DNA of 54,011 bases from an uncultured Paracoccus sp. (GTDB lineage Bacteria; Pseudomonadota; Alphaproteobacteria; Rhodobacterales; Rhodobacteraceae): positions 1-54,011 of the forward strand of contig NZ_CAMEFG010000025.1 of NCBI RefSeq assembly GCF_945915435.1, given 5' to 3'. A program made the position numbers and the translations under genes. The notes under the pieces are model-generated. The model made no database searches, had not been told where the DNA came from, and saw only the letters and a program-made list of their open reading frames with translations. Every line of letters starts with the position of its first letter. Position 1 is the first letter of the stretch. Positions 35,316 to 44,144 of the stretch are shown piece by piece.

Positions 35316-36482
35316 ATGCCTGTAAAGAACCGATTCGCCGAACTATTGCCCGAAATTTCCGGCTGGAGGCGCAATTTCCATCGCTACCCCGAATTGATGT
35401 ATGACCTGCCGCGCACCTCGGCCCGCGTGGCTGCGCTGCTGCATGAATTCGGCGTGGATGAGGTTGTCCAGGGCGTGGGCCGCAGCGGTGTGGTCGGTGT
35501 CATCCGCGGGCGCAAGAATGGTTCGGGTCGGGTGATCGGACTGCGCGCGGATATGGATGCGCTGCCGATCCAGGAGGTTACCGGGGCCGAATATGCCTCG
35601 GAGGTGCCGGGGAAGATGCATGCCTGCGGCCATGACGGGCATACGTCGATGCTGCTGGGTGCGGCGAAATACCTGGCCGAGACGCGCAATTTCGACGGGA
35701 CCGCCATCGTGATCTTTCAGCCCGCCGAGGAAGGCGGGGCGGGTGGCAAGGCCATGTTGGACGACGGGCTGGTTACGCGCTGGGGCATCCAGGAATTTTA
35801 TGGACTGCACAATATGCCCGGTATCGAGGTCGGGCAATTCGCGATCCGCAAGGGGCCGGTGATGGCTGCGGCGGACCAGTTCGAGATTGTCCTGACCGGA
35901 AAGGGCGGTCACGCGGCGGCACCGCATACCACGGTGGACACCGCGCTGGTTGCGGCCCAGGTGGTCGTGGCCTTGCAATCGATCGCGGCGCGCAATGTCG
36001 ATCCGCTGAAAAGCGGGGTGGTGTCGGTTTGCGTGATCGCGACCGATTCGCAGGCCTATAACGTCTTGCCTGAAAAGGTCGTTTTGCGCGGCACCGCGCG
36101 CAGCCTTGAAAACGATGTGCGCGACTTGTTGGAAGAGCGGATCACCCAGGTGGCCATCAATGTCGCGGCGGCTTTCGGTGCGCGGGCCGAGGTCGATTAT
36201 CAGCGCGGTTATCCCGTTACCGTCAACCACGCCGAGGCGACCGATCATGCGGCAGATGTCGCGCGTGCGGTTGCGGGCGGGGTGGAAATGAACATGACGC
36301 CGATCATGGCCGGCGAGGATTTCAGCTATATGCTGAACGAACGGCCCGGAGCCTATATTTTCCTGGGCAATGGCGACAGCGCCGCGCTGCATCACCCCGC
36401 CTATGATTTCAACGACGAGGCGATTCCGGCAGGATCGAGCTGGCTGGCGGGCATGGCCGAGGCGCGCATGCCGATGGCGTGA
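35316..36482 (+). CDS. M20D-family amidohydrolase (hippurate hydrolase-like)
   Basis: Metal-dependent hydrolase that removes acyl groups from N-acyl amino acids or similar amides; 388 residues, cytoplasmic. Motifs: WRRNFHRYPELMYDLPRTS, LRADMDALPIQE, MHACGHDGHTSMLLGAAK with the Cys/His metal ligands, IFQPAEEGGAGGKAML with the catalytic Glu pair, GKGGHAAAPHTTVD in the lid domain, and MAGEDFSYML near the C-terminus. The start follows AAGGAG at good spacing. It pairs with the upstream FAD oxidoreductase. Precise substrate unknown; annotation as hippurate hydrolase is by family only. Confidence 0.9.
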   Translation: MPVKNRFAELLPEISGWRRNFHRYPELMYDLPRTSARVAALLHEFGVDEVVQGVGRSGVVGVIRGRKNGSGRVIGLRADMDALPIQEVTGAEYASEVPGKMHACGHDGHTSMLLGAAKYLAETRNFDGTAIVIFQPAEEGGAGGKAMLDDGLVTRWGIQEFYGLHNMPGIEVGQFAIRKGPVMAAADQFEIVLTGKGGHAAAPHTTVDTALVAAQVVVALQSIAARNVDPLKSGVVSVCVIATDSQAYNVLPEKVVLRGTARSLENDVRDLLEERITQVAINVAAAFGARAEVDYQRGYPVTVNHAEATDHAADVARAVAGGVEMNMTPIMAGEDFSYMLNERPGAYIFLGNGDSAALHHPAYDFNDEAIPAGSSWLAGMAEARMPMA

Positions 36483-36532
36483 TGCGTCGTGGGCAGGCCG
36501 ATGATGGCCTGCTCACCACCGGGCGGCGGCGT

Positions 36533-36558
36533 CGCATGGGTATTTTCATGATGAAGAA
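36533..36558 (-). repeat. Dispersed 3'-end motif, copy C
   Basis: On the minus strand it is identical over 26 bases to copy B at the murD end. Here it follows the lpdA terminator hairpin, so the order stem, CTTTCTTCATC, ATGAAAATACCC resembles copy A after the amidase hairpin. Confidence 0.75.
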
Positions 36559-36578
36559 AGGGGGCGTTTTCGCCCCCC
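36559..36578. terminator. Bidirectional terminator between the amidohydrolase gene and lpdA
   Basis: GGGGGCG (36560-36566) and CGCCCCC (36571-36577) enclose a TTTT loop. The minus strand continues CTTTCTTCATC, the plus strand CTTGG. It lies between two convergent genes and suits lpdA best. Confidence 0.75.
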
Positions 36579-36582
36579 TTGG

Positions 36583-37974
36583 TCAGAAGTGGATCGCCCG
36601 ACCATAGGCCGAGAGGGTGGCTTCGTGCATCATCTCGGACAGGGTGGGGTGGGGGAAGATGGTTTCCATCAACTCGACCTCGGTGGTTTCAAGCGTGCGG
36701 CCGATGACATAGCCCTGGATCAGTTCGGTCACCTCGGCCCCGACCATATGGGCGCCAAGAAGTTCGCCCGTCTTGGCGTCGAAGATGGTCTTGATCAGCC
36801 CTTCGGGTTCGCCGAGCGCGATGGCCTTGCCGTTACCGATGAAGGGGAAGCGCCCGATCTTGATGTCGTATCCTGCCGCCTTGGCCTTTTCCTCGGTCAG
36901 GCCGACAGATGCGACCTGTGGGTGGCAATAGGTGCAGCCTGCGACCGAGTTGGGCTTGATCGGGTGGGGTTTTCCGCCCGCGATCAGTTCTGCGACCATG
37001 ACGCCTTCGTGGCTGGCCTTGTGGGCAAGCCAGGGCGCGCCCGCCACGTCGCCGATGGCATAGAGCCCTTCAACGCCGGTGCGGCAATATTCGTCGGTGA
37101 CGACATGGGTGCGGTCAATCTTGACGCCCAGTTTTTCGAGGCCGAGGTTTTCCACGTTGCCGACGATGCCGACCGCCGAGATCACGGTGTCGAATTCATG
37201 CGTCTGGGTCTTGCCGCCGGTTTCGATATGGGCGGTGACCTTGTTTCCGGCGCGGTCGAGCTTCTTGACCGTTGCCTTTTCCATGATCTTCATGCCTTGC
37301 TTGACGAATTGCTTTTTCGCAAGCGCCGAGATCTCGGCATCCTCGACCGGCAGGACGCGGTCCATCACCTCGACCACCGTTGTATCGGCGCCGAGCGTGT
37401 TGAAGAAGCTGGCGAATTCGATGCCGATCGCGCCCGAGCCGATGACCAGCAGCTTTTTCGGCATATGCGGGGGTTTCAGCGCGTGTTTGTAGTTCCAGAC
37501 CAGCTTGCCGTCGGGTTCCAGCCCCGGCAGTTCGCGGGCGCGGGCGCCGGTGGCCAGGACGACGGATTTGCCGGTGATTTCCTCGGTCCCCTTGTCGGTC
37601 TTGACGCTGATCTTGCCAGGGCCGGTCAGGGTCGCCTCGCCCATGATGGTGGTGACCTTGTTCTTTTTCAGCAGGTGGCCGACGCCGCCGGCGAGCTGTT
37701 TCGACACCCCGCGAGAGCGTTCGACCACCGCATTCAGGTCATAGCCGATCCTGTCGGCGGACAGCCCGAACTCCTTGGCGCGGTGCATCAGGTGGAACAC
37801 CTCGGCGGAACGCAGCAGCGCCTTGGTCGGGATGCAGCCCCAGTTGAGGCAGATGCCGCCCAGATGCTCGCGCTCGATACAGGCGACTTTCAGCCCCAGT
37901 TGCGCCCCCCGGATGGCGCAGACGTAGCCGCCGGGGCCGGAGCCGATCACCACCATGTCGAATGTCTGAGCCAT
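36583..37974 (-). CDS. lpdA: Dihydrolipoyl dehydrogenase (E3)
   Basis: FAD flavoprotein that reoxidises dihydrolipoamide in the pyruvate, 2-oxoglutarate and related complexes. It is 463 residues with FAD motif VVIGSGPGGYVCAIRGAQLG, redox disulphide Cys42-Cys47 in GGICLNWGCIPTK, the NAD motif LLVIGSGAIGIEFASFF, YAIGDVAGAPWLAHKASHEG, and the catalytic His-Glu pair in FPHPTLSEMMHEA. The ATG at 37974 gives MAQTFDMVVIG; six upstream codons were rejected. It is not next to E1/E2 genes in this window, so which complex it serves is open. Confidence 0.96.
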   Translation of the reverse strand: MAQTFDMVVIGSGPGGYVCAIRGAQLGLKVACIEREHLGGICLNWGCIPTKALLRSAEVFHLMHRAKEFGLSADRIGYDLNAVVERSRGVSKQLAGGVGHLLKKNKVTTIMGEATLTGPGKISVKTDKGTEEITGKSVVLATGARARELPGLEPDGKLVWNYKHALKPPHMPKKLLVIGSGAIGIEFASFFNTLGADTTVVEVMDRVLPVEDAEISALAKKQFVKQGMKIMEKATVKKLDRAGNKVTAHIETGGKTQTHEFDTVISAVGIVGNVENLGLEKLGVKIDRTHVVTDEYCRTGVEGLYAIGDVAGAPWLAHKASHEGVMVAELIAGGKPHPIKPNSVAGCTYCHPQVASVGLTEEKAKAAGYDIKIGRFPFIGNGKAIALGEPEGLIKTIFDAKTGELLGAHMVGAEVTELIQGYVIGRTLETTEVELMETIFPHPTLSEMMHEATLSAYGRAIHF

Positions 37975-38019
37975 GCGCCATTTCCCTTTCAAAAAGATAG
38001 TTGAGCGTTAAACCATTTT

Positions 38020-38589
38020 TCAGCGCGCATCAAGCGAGACGGTTCCCTGCACCAGCGCCCCATAGCCGCCTGCATCCAGCAGGGCCTGTTCGGCGGGGGT
38101 GCTTTCGCGGCCAAGCGCCTGGTTGCGCCAGGGAAAGCGCCCGAATTCGGCGATGGTGTCGCGATGCAGCCTGGCGTGGCGCAGGTTCTCGCCCGGCATG
38201 TTGCGCGCAAACAGCGCGACGGCGCGGTCCTGGTCGGCGAGGTCCTCGGAATGCTCGAAGGGCATGTAGAAGAACTGGCGCTGCGGTTCCGGCGTGGCCA
38301 TGTCGTAGCCCTGGGCGATGGCCCGATCCGCGATGCGCCGGGCCAGCGCGTCGGTGGCGAAGGACCGCGGATCGCCGCGGAACATGTTGCGCGGGAACTG
38401 GTCGGTCAGGATCAATGCGGCCAGCGCGCCCTCGGCCCCGTCCAGCCAGGGGCGGGTGGCGTTTTCGGCGTCCTGCCACAGCGCCATGAAGCGGTCGCGG
38501 ACCTGCCGGTCCAGGGCGTCGGACTGGATATACCAGCCCGCCTCGCCGACCTCTTCCAGCCAGAAGCGGTTTATTTCTTGCGGGGTCAT
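38020..38589 (-). CDS. DUF924 family protein
   Basis: The product is 189 residues, soluble and all-alpha in appearance. It begins MTPQEINRFWLEEVG and has the family segments LILTDQFPRNMFRGDPRSFATD, ALARRIADRAIAQGYD, FFYMPFEHSEDLADQDRAVALF and DTIAEFGRFPWRNQALGRESTPAEQALL. DUF924 proteins have a TPR-like fold and unknown function. The ATG at 38589 is preceded by GGGAGG with five-base spacing and replaces a longer frame with a non-conserved 19-residue N-terminus. It lies 53 bases after the transporter gene and 45 bases before lpdA on the same strand. Confidence 0.87.
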   Translation of the reverse strand: MTPQEINRFWLEEVGEAGWYIQSDALDRQVRDRFMALWQDAENATRPWLDGAEGALAALILTDQFPRNMFRGDPRSFATDALARRIADRAIAQGYDMATPEPQRQFFYMPFEHSEDLADQDRAVALFARNMPGENLRHARLHRDTIAEFGRFPWRNQALGRESTPAEQALLDAGGYGALVQGTVSLDAR

Positions 38590-38642
38590 CGCGGCCTCCC
38601 ATTTCTTCCCTGCGCTGATGCTGGCATTGCAGCGGCGCAGGT

Positions 38643-39899
38643 TCAAGGGGAAGGCGGGCCGGGGTCCGGGGGGTCGTCCGAGCTTGCGGAATCCAGTGCC
38701 GCCTCGACCGCGATGGTGGTGGCGGCGGGCGACAGGACGACGAAGCTTTGATCATGGGCGGGGATCGCGCGCTTGGTCATGCGCCAGCCCGCATAACAGG
38801 CCAGCGCGAAAAGCAGCAGCCCGATGAACAGCCAGAACCCGTCCGGCCCGGCCAGCGTCATCAGCCCGCCCGTGATTAGCGGCCCGGCCATCGAGCCAAG
38901 TCCGTTGATGAAAAGCAACCCCGCCGAGGCCGCCGCCATGTCCTTCTGGTCGAGATAGTCGTTCGTATAGGCCAGCAGCAGCGAATAGATCGGGTTGGCG
39001 ACCCCGCCCACGCAGGCGGCGGCCAGCAAGAGGCCCCAGATGCCGGGTTGCAGCAGGATCGTCAGCCCCGCGCAGACCGCGCCCCATGCGGCAAGCACCA
39101 GCACCATCTTGCGCCGGTCGCCCCGGTCGGACAGCCATCCCAGCGGATATTGCAGCAGCAGCCCGCCGATATAGATCGCGGCGACGAAGGCCGAGATCTC
39201 GCGCACGGAAAGCCCCGCGACCCCGCCCCAGACCGAGGCCATGCCGAAGATCGCGGAAAACACGCCCCCGATCAGGAAGATGCCCACGCAGCCAAGCGGA
39301 GAGATGCGCAAGAGCCGCCCGAAGGTCATCCGCTGGATCGAGGCGAATTGCGGCGCGGGCTGCTGCGACAGCAGGATCGGCAGGAAGGCCATCGACACCA
39401 GCACCGAGGGGATGACGAACAGCATGTAGCCCGCCGGATCGGCGACGTTCAGCAGCATTTGCGCGCAGATGATGCCCAGCATCTGCATGATCATGTAAAG
39501 CGACAGCGCCTGGCCGCGGTTTTCGTTCGTCGAGCCTGCGTTCAGCCAGCTTTCGGCGGTGATGTAGACGCCGGAGAAGCAATAGCCGATGGTAAAGCGC
39601 AGCAACGCCCAGAACATCCAGTGCGGCACGGTCGCATAAAGGATCAGCACCGCCGAGATCACCGAGGCCAGGGCGGCAAAGACGCGGACGTGGCCGACCC
39701 GCTGGATCAGGTCCGGCACGGTGCGGCTGCCCAGCAGGAAGCCCGCGAAATAGGCGGCCATGACATAGGACATCTCGGCGGTCGGGATGCCCTCGATACT
39801 GCCGCGGATACCCAGCAGGGTGCCCTGCATGCCGTTGCCGACCATCAGCAACATGATGCCAAGCAGAAGCGGCCAGGTCGTGCGCAGGATCGTGAGCAT
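38643..39899 (-). CDS. Major facilitator superfamily transporter, YcaD-like
   Basis: The product is 418 residues with about twelve membrane helices and the MFS pattern of charged loops (GWLSDRGDRRKMVLV between helices 8 and 9 is the A-like motif). The N-terminal half holds LLGIRGSIEGIPTAEMSYVMAAYFAGFLLGSRTVPDLIQRVGHVRVF. The last 45 residues are a cytoplasmic Pro/Asp/Ser tail. It lies nine bases after queA and is probably in the same transcript. The substrate is unknown; an efflux or metabolite exporter of the unassigned YcaD branch is the best guess. Confidence 0.85.
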   Translation of the reverse strand: MLTILRTTWPLLLGIMLLMVGNGMQGTLLGIRGSIEGIPTAEMSYVMAAYFAGFLLGSRTVPDLIQRVGHVRVFAALASVISAVLILYATVPHWMFWALLRFTIGYCFSGVYITAESWLNAGSTNENRGQALSLYMIMQMLGIICAQMLLNVADPAGYMLFVIPSVLVSMAFLPILLSQQPAPQFASIQRMTFGRLLRISPLGCVGIFLIGGVFSAIFGMASVWGGVAGLSVREISAFVAAIYIGGLLLQYPLGWLSDRGDRRKMVLVLAAWGAVCAGLTILLQPGIWGLLLAAACVGGVANPIYSLLLAYTNDYLDQKDMAAASAGLLFINGLGSMAGPLITGGLMTLAGPDGFWLFIGLLLFALACYAGWRMTKRAIPAHDQSFVVLSPAATTIAVEAALDSASSDDPPDPGPPSP

Positions 39900-39908
39900 G
39901 GCGGGGCC

Positions 39909-40958
39909 TTAAGGTATCAACAGCGACGCATCGCCATAGCTGAAGAAACGATAGCCCGAATCGACGGCGTGTCGATAGGCGTCGCGCACGCGGTCCTGGC
40001 CCAGAAGGGCGCTGACCAGCATCAGCAGGGTCGATTTGGGCAGGTGGAAATTGGTCATCAGCGCATCGGTCACCCGGAAACGATAACCGGGATATATGAA
40101 GATTTCGGTAACGCCGGAAAATTCCCGCACATGGCCGGTTTCGTCCGCCGCGGATTCGATCAGCCGCAGCGCGGTGGTGCCGACCGGGATCACGCGGCGG
40201 CCGGCGGCCCTGGCGGCATTGATGGTGGCGGCGGCCTGCGCCGTGACCTCGCCCCATTCGGCATGCATCTTGTGGGTGGTGACGTCCCGGACCTTGACCG
40301 GCAGGAAGGTGCCCGCGCCGACATGCAGTGTGACATGGACGAACTCGACCCCTCTTTGGTGCAGCGCGTCCAGCACCTGCTGGTCGAAATGCAGGCTGGC
40401 GGTCGGCGCGGCCACCGCGCCCGAGCGTTTCGCCCAGACGGTCTGGTAATCGGTGCGGTCCTGCGCGTCGGGCGCGCGCAACGCGGCGATATAGGGGGGC
40501 AGGGGCATCGCGCCGGTGCGGGCCAGTTCATCCTCGATCGAATCGCCCGAGGTTTCCAGCCGCAGTTCAAGTTCGCCCTCCAGGATCTGCGTGACCGTGG
40601 CCCAGAGCCGGTCCGAGAAGCGAATCGCCTCGCCGGGTTTCAGCTTGCGCAGGGGCTTGGCCAGCGCGCGCCAGCAGCCGTCGGGGCGGGGTTCCAGCAA
40701 GGTGACCTCGACCTTCGCCACGGCCTCGCCCTGCGGGGTCCGGCGGTGGCGCTGCCCGGCCAGGCGGGCGGGGATGACGCGTGTGTCGTTCAGCACCAGC
40801 AGATCGCCGGGCCGCAGGATCTGCGGCAGGTCGCGGACATGGCGGTCCGACAGCCGCCCGCCGTCGCTGACCAGCAGGCGCGCGGAACTGCGCGGCCGCG
40901 CGGGCCGCGTCGCGATCAGCCCTTCGGGCAGGTCAAAGTCGAAATCGTCCAGCTTCAT
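39909..40958 (-). CDS. queA: S-adenosylmethionine:tRNA ribosyltransferase-isomerase
   Basis: Makes epoxyqueuosine at tRNA position 34 by transferring ribose from SAM to preQ1. It is 349 residues, full length, with the N-terminal [37 protein letters not shown], the AAPTASLHF segment, [26 protein letters not shown], and the C-terminal [19 protein letters not shown]. It reads away from bfd, sharing a 119-base divergent control region. tgt, the usual neighbour, is not present. Confidence 0.96.
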   Translation of the reverse strand: MKLDDFDFDLPEGLIATRPARPRSSARLLVSDGGRLSDRHVRDLPQILRPGDLLVLNDTRVIPARLAGQRHRRTPQGEAVAKVEVTLLEPRPDGCWRALAKPLRKLKPGEAIRFSDRLWATVTQILEGELELRLETSGDSIEDELARTGAMPLPPYIAALRAPDAQDRTDYQTVWAKRSGAVAAPTASLHFDQQVLDALHQRGVEFVHVTLHVGAGTFLPVKVRDVTTHKMHAEWGEVTAQAAATINAARAAGRRVIPVGTTALRLIESAADETGHVREFSGVTEIFIYPGYRFRVTDALMTNFHLPKSTLLMLVSALLGQDRVRDAYRHAVDSGYRFFSYGDASLLIP

Positions 40959-41077
40959 GTCCGGGTTGTCGGTCGGCGCAGGCGAAGTTGCAAGATCACA
41001 TATTTGGCAGAGTGAAACACTGGGTCTTTACGAATCCCGATCTTTTCACTAAGTCATCTGCAAGCAGGGGGAACGCC

Positions 41078-41368
41078 ATGATCGTCTGTCATTGCACTCA
41101 GATCACCGATACCGAAATCCGGGCGGCCATCGACTGGATGCGTTCCGCCGACCCCGAGACGATCATCACGCCCGGCAAGATCTACCACGCCCTTGGCAAG
41201 CGCGCCGATTGCGGCGGTTGCATGCCTTTGTTTCTGGACACCATGCGCAGCAGCGATAATCTGGGGGTTCCCGCGAACCTGCGCGGATTGCGCACCAGAA
41301 ACAAAGGAACCGTTCATGAAGGGCGACGCAAAGGTTATCGAATACCTGAACGCAGCGCTGCGGTCTGA
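41078..41368 (+). CDS. bfd: Bacterioferritin-associated ferredoxin
   Basis: [2Fe-2S] protein that reduces and releases iron stored in bacterioferritin. It is 96 residues with cluster ligands Cys4, Cys6, Cys45 and Cys48 (CHC ... CGGC), starting [15 protein letters not shown]. The upstream in-frame extension to 40988 was rejected. The basic C-terminal third ([22 protein letters not shown]) extends past the usual Bfd length and overlaps the bfr start by 53 bases. A near-palindrome TCACTAAGTCA (41046-41056) 21 bases upstream could be an iron-response operator, but the match to any known iron box is not certain. Confidence 0.9.
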   Translation: MIVCHCTQITDTEIRAAIDWMRSADPETIITPGKIYHALGKRADCGGCMPLFLDTMRSSDNLGVPANLRGLRTRNKGTVHEGRRKGYRIPERSAAV

Positions 41369-41801
41369 ACTGACCGCCGTCAGCCAGTATTGGCTGCATT
41401 ACCGCCTTCAGGAAGATTGGGGTTACGGCCATGTCGCCGACAAGTCCCGCGCCGAATCCATCGAGGAAATGCATCACGCCGACCGGCTGATCCAGCGCAT
41501 CATCTTTCTGGAAGGCCATCCGAATCTGCAAAAGCTGGACCCGCTGCGCATCGGGCAGAACCTCAAGGAAACGCTCGAGGCGGATCTGGCGGGCGAACAT
41601 GATGCCCGCACCCTTTACATCGAGGCGCGCGATCACTGCGAAAAGGTGGGCGATTACGTCAGCAAGGCGCTGTTCGAGGATCTTATCGCCGATGAGGAAG
41701 GCCATATCGACTTCCTTGAAACCCAGCTTGAGCTGCATGACACCATCGGCGCGCAGCAATACGGCCTGCTGAACGCAAAACCCGCAAGCCAGGCCGAATA
41801 G
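41316..41801 (+). CDS. bfr: Bacterioferritin
   Basis: Haem-containing 24-mer ferritin for iron storage. It is 161 residues, with all ferroxidase ligands at canonical numbers: Glu18, Glu51, His54, Glu94, Glu127 and His130; the haem-ligand Met52 is present. The ATG at 41316 follows AAAGGA with seven-base spacing and lies within the 3' part of bfd in another frame, so translation of the two is linked. A terminator follows. Control by iron is expected. Confidence 0.96.
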   Translation: MKGDAKVIEYLNAALRSELTAVSQYWLHYRLQEDWGYGHVADKSRAESIEEMHHADRLIQRIIFLEGHPNLQKLDPLRIGQNLKETLEADLAGEHDARTLYIEARDHCEKVGDYVSKALFEDLIADEEGHIDFLETQLELHDTIGAQQYGLLNAKPASQAE

Positions 41802-41829
41802 CCTGCCGACCGCAAGGCGGCTGATCTTT

Positions 41830-41863
41830 GCGCAGTCCCCGCTTGCAGGGGCTGCGCCTTTTC
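41830..41863 (+). terminator. Terminator of bfd-bfr
   Basis: GCGCAG-T-CCCC (41830-41840) pairs with GGGG-CTGCGC (41848-41857), one bulged T, followed by CTTTTC. It lies 28 bases after the bfr stop. Confidence 0.82.
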
Positions 41864-41876
41864 ATTTGCCCCGAAC

Positions 41877-41949
41877 CGTCCCGGCTGGAAGGGGGAACCA
41901 GCCGGGACGCGGGGGCAGAGACGGGCGGAACGGGGGCATATCCCGCCCG
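41877..41949. repeat. Two G-loop hairpins between bfr and gph
   Basis: Stem 1 is CGTCCCGGCTGG (41877-41888) with its exact complement at 41898-41909 (12 bp, 9-base loop AAGGGGGAA). Stem 2 is CGGGCGG (41922-41928) with CCGCCCG (41943-41949). Both loops hold GGGGG. Neither has a U-tract. They lie in the 203-base gap downstream of both convergent genes. A consensus TATAAT at 41977-41982 has no matching -35. Confidence 0.45.
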
Positions 41950-42004
41950 ACAGGTGCAGATTGGCAGCAAATCCTTTATAATTCGTTGACGCGGGCGTTT
42001 TTTT

Positions 42005-42688
42005 TTACGCCTGCTGCCCAAGCCAGTCCGCCGCCAGCGCGGGCAGCGCGTCGAAATGGTCCAGCATCGCGTCGGGGGCCAGCCGCGACAGGGCCTCGCC
42101 CTCGGGACCGAAGGACACCAGCGCGACCCGCACGCCCACGGCGGCGGCGGTCCTGCGGTCGGTTTCGGTATCGCCGACCAGGAAGGACTGCGCGACATGG
42201 CCGCCCGCGCCCTCGACCGCGGCGACATAGGGGCGGGGGTCGGGCTTGCGCACCGGCAGCGTATCGGCGCCCACCAGCGCGGCAAAGCAGTCGCGGATGC
42301 CAAGCTCGCGCAGCAGGGTCTGGGCCAGCGCCTCGGGCTTGTTGGTGCAGACGACCAGACGGTGGCCCGCCTGCGCCAGCCTGTCCAGCGCAGCCTCGAC
42401 CCCCGGATAAAGCCGCGTGTGCCGCGCGATGTTGCTGCCGTAGTGGTCCAGCAGGCGAGGGAAATCCTCGTCCTCGGCGCCCGGCGGCAGGATCATGTCG
42501 GCGGGGATCCGCCCATAGCCCGCGCGCAGCATCGCCCGCCCGCCGTGAAAGGCCACCAGCGCATCGCCCACCGGGTCCAGCAGCGCGCCCATGCCGCGCG
42601 CCGCGAAACATGCGTTTGCCGCTGCGATCAGGTCCGCCGAAGTATCGGCCAGCGTTCCGTCGAGGTCGAACACCACCGTTCCCGCCAT
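42005..42688 (-). CDS. gph: Phosphoglycolate phosphatase-type HAD hydrolase
   Basis: HAD phosphatase, 227 residues. Motif I is Asp8-Leu-Asp10-Gly-Thr (VVFDLDGTLADTS), motif II VCTNKPEAL (Thr), motif III the Lys in VRKPDPRPY, motif IV GDTETD. The alpha-helical cap after motif I and the GRIPADMILPPG segment fit Gph, which removes 2-phosphoglycolate from DNA-repair or photorespiratory chemistry; other small phosphates are possible. The stop is embedded in a run of nine T/A (41998-42006). It diverges from glmU with 112 bases between. Confidence 0.88.
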   Translation of the reverse strand: MAGTVVFDLDGTLADTSADLIAAANACFAARGMGALLDPVGDALVAFHGGRAMLRAGYGRIPADMILPPGAEDEDFPRLLDHYGSNIARHTRLYPGVEAALDRLAQAGHRLVVCTNKPEALAQTLLRELGIRDCFAALVGADTLPVRKPDPRPYVAAVEGAGGHVAQSFLVGDTETDRRTAAAVGVRVALVSFGPEGEALSRLAPDAMLDHFDALPALAADWLGQQA

Positions 42689-42800
42689 TGCTGTAACCTT
42701 TCGTCAAGAACTTTGATCCCGCGGCCCCTTGGCCCGGCGCGCCGCCATAGGTAGAACGGCCCGCAATATAAGTGAACAGGCCCTTTTTTTCGAGACAGCC

Positions 42801-44144
42801 ATGCCGAAGAAACCCGTTGCGTTGATCGTCCTGGCTGCCGGGCAGGGCAGCCGCATGCAATCCGACCTGCCCAAGGTGCTGCACCGCCTTGCCGGCGCGC
42901 CGCTGATGGCCCATGCGCTGGCGGCGGGCCGCGCGCTGGAGCCTGAGCGGGTGATCGCCGTCACCGGCCACGGTGCCGGCCGCGTGGGCAAGGCGCTGGC
43001 GCGTCTGGACCCCGAGGCGCAGACCGTCCTGCAAGCCGAACAGCTTGGCACCGGCCATGCCGTCGCGCAGGCCCTGCCGCTGCTGGAGGGTTTTGCGGGC
43101 AGGGTGGTCGTGCTTTACGGCGACACGCCCTTCATCCGCCCCGAGACGCTGGCCGAACTGGCCGGCCATCCAGCCGATGTCGCCGTCCTGGGCTTCGAGG
43201 CCGCCGATCCGGGCCGCTACGGGCGTCTGGTGACCGGCCCGCAGGGGCTGGAGCGGATCGTGGAATACAAGGACGCCGATCCCGCCACCCGCGCCATCAC
43301 GCTGTGCAATTCCGGCGTGGTCTCGGCGGATGCCGCGCTCTTGGCCGAACTGGTGAGGGGCCTGGGCAACGACAATGCGGCGGGCGAATACTATCTGACC
43401 GATATCGTCGCGCTGGCCCGGCAGGCGGGCCGCCGGGTCGATGTCGTCACCTGCGACGAATCCGAGACGCTTGGCATCAACACCCGCGCCGAACTGGCGG
43501 CGGCCGAGGCTGCCTTCCAGTCCCGCGCCCGCGCCGCCGCGCTGGAAAACGGCATCACCCTGTCGGACCCGGCGACCGTCTGGTTCGCGCTGGACACGGC
43601 CATCGGACGCGATGCCGTGATCGGGCAGAACGTCGTCTTCGGCCCCGGCGTCACGATCGAGAGCGGGGCCGAGATCCTGCCCTTCTGCCATCTGGAAGGC
43701 TGCCACGTCAGCGCGGGGGCGAGTGTCGGTCCCTTTGCCCGGCTGCGTCCCGGCGCCGAACTGGGCGGCGATGTCCATGTCGGCAATTTCGTCGAGATCA
43801 AGAACGCCGTCCTGCACGACGGGGTCAAGGTCGGCCACCTGACCTATCTGGGTGATGCCGAGGTGGGCGAGGCCACGAATATCGGCGCGGGCACCGTGAC
43901 CTGCAATTACGATGGCGTCGGCAAGCACCGCACGGTCATCGGGGCCAATGCCTTCATCGGCTCGGACACGATGCTGGTTGCGCCGGTGCGCGTGGGGGAC
44001 AGGGCGCTGACCGGATCCGGTTCGGTCATCACGCAGGACGTGCCGGACGATGCGCTGGCGGTGGGCCGGGCGGTTCAGGTCAACAAGCCGGGTCTCGCCA
44101 CGCGGTTGATGGAGGCCCTGCGGGCAAGAAAGGGGAACGGCTAG
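42801..44144 (+). CDS. glmU: Bifunctional GlcNAc-1-P uridyltransferase / GlcN-1-P acetyltransferase
   Basis: Makes UDP-GlcNAc, the precursor of peptidoglycan and lipopolysaccharide. It is 447 residues: an N-terminal pyrophosphorylase with LAAGQGSRMQSDLPKVLH and YGDTPFI, and a C-terminal left-handed beta-helix acetyltransferase with the hexapeptide repeats, IKNAVLHDGVKVGHLTYLGDAEVG and NIGAGTVTCNYDG. The ATG at 42801 begins MPKKPVALIVLAAG; the 24 upstream in-frame codons are leader. No clear ribosome site is visible. A TATAAG at 42770-42775 may be a -10. It is directly abutted by glmS. Confidence 0.96.
   Translation: MPKKPVALIVLAAGQGSRMQSDLPKVLHRLAGAPLMAHALAAGRALEPERVIAVTGHGAGRVGKALARLDPEAQTVLQAEQLGTGHAVAQALPLLEGFAGRVVVLYGDTPFIRPETLAELAGHPADVAVLGFEAADPGRYGRLVTGPQGLERIVEYKDADPATRAITLCNSGVVSADAALLAELVRGLGNDNAAGEYYLTDIVALARQAGRRVDVVTCDESETLGINTRAELAAAEAAFQSRARAAALENGITLSDPATVWFALDTAIGRDAVIGQNVVFGPGVTIESGAEILPFCHLEGCHVSAGASVGPFARLRPGAELGGDVHVGNFVEIKNAVLHDGVKVGHLTYLGDAEVGEATNIGAGTVTCNYDGVGKHRTVIGANAFIGSDTMLVAPVRVGDRALTGSGSVITQDVPDDALAVGRAVQVNKPGLATRLMEALRARKGNG

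Noticed and set aside
38008..38022. CtrA-like TTAA-N7-TTCA upstream of lpdA
   Set aside because: It has one mismatch and overlaps the 3' end of the DUF924 gene; lpdA is a housekeeping gene with no known CtrA link. Treated as chance.
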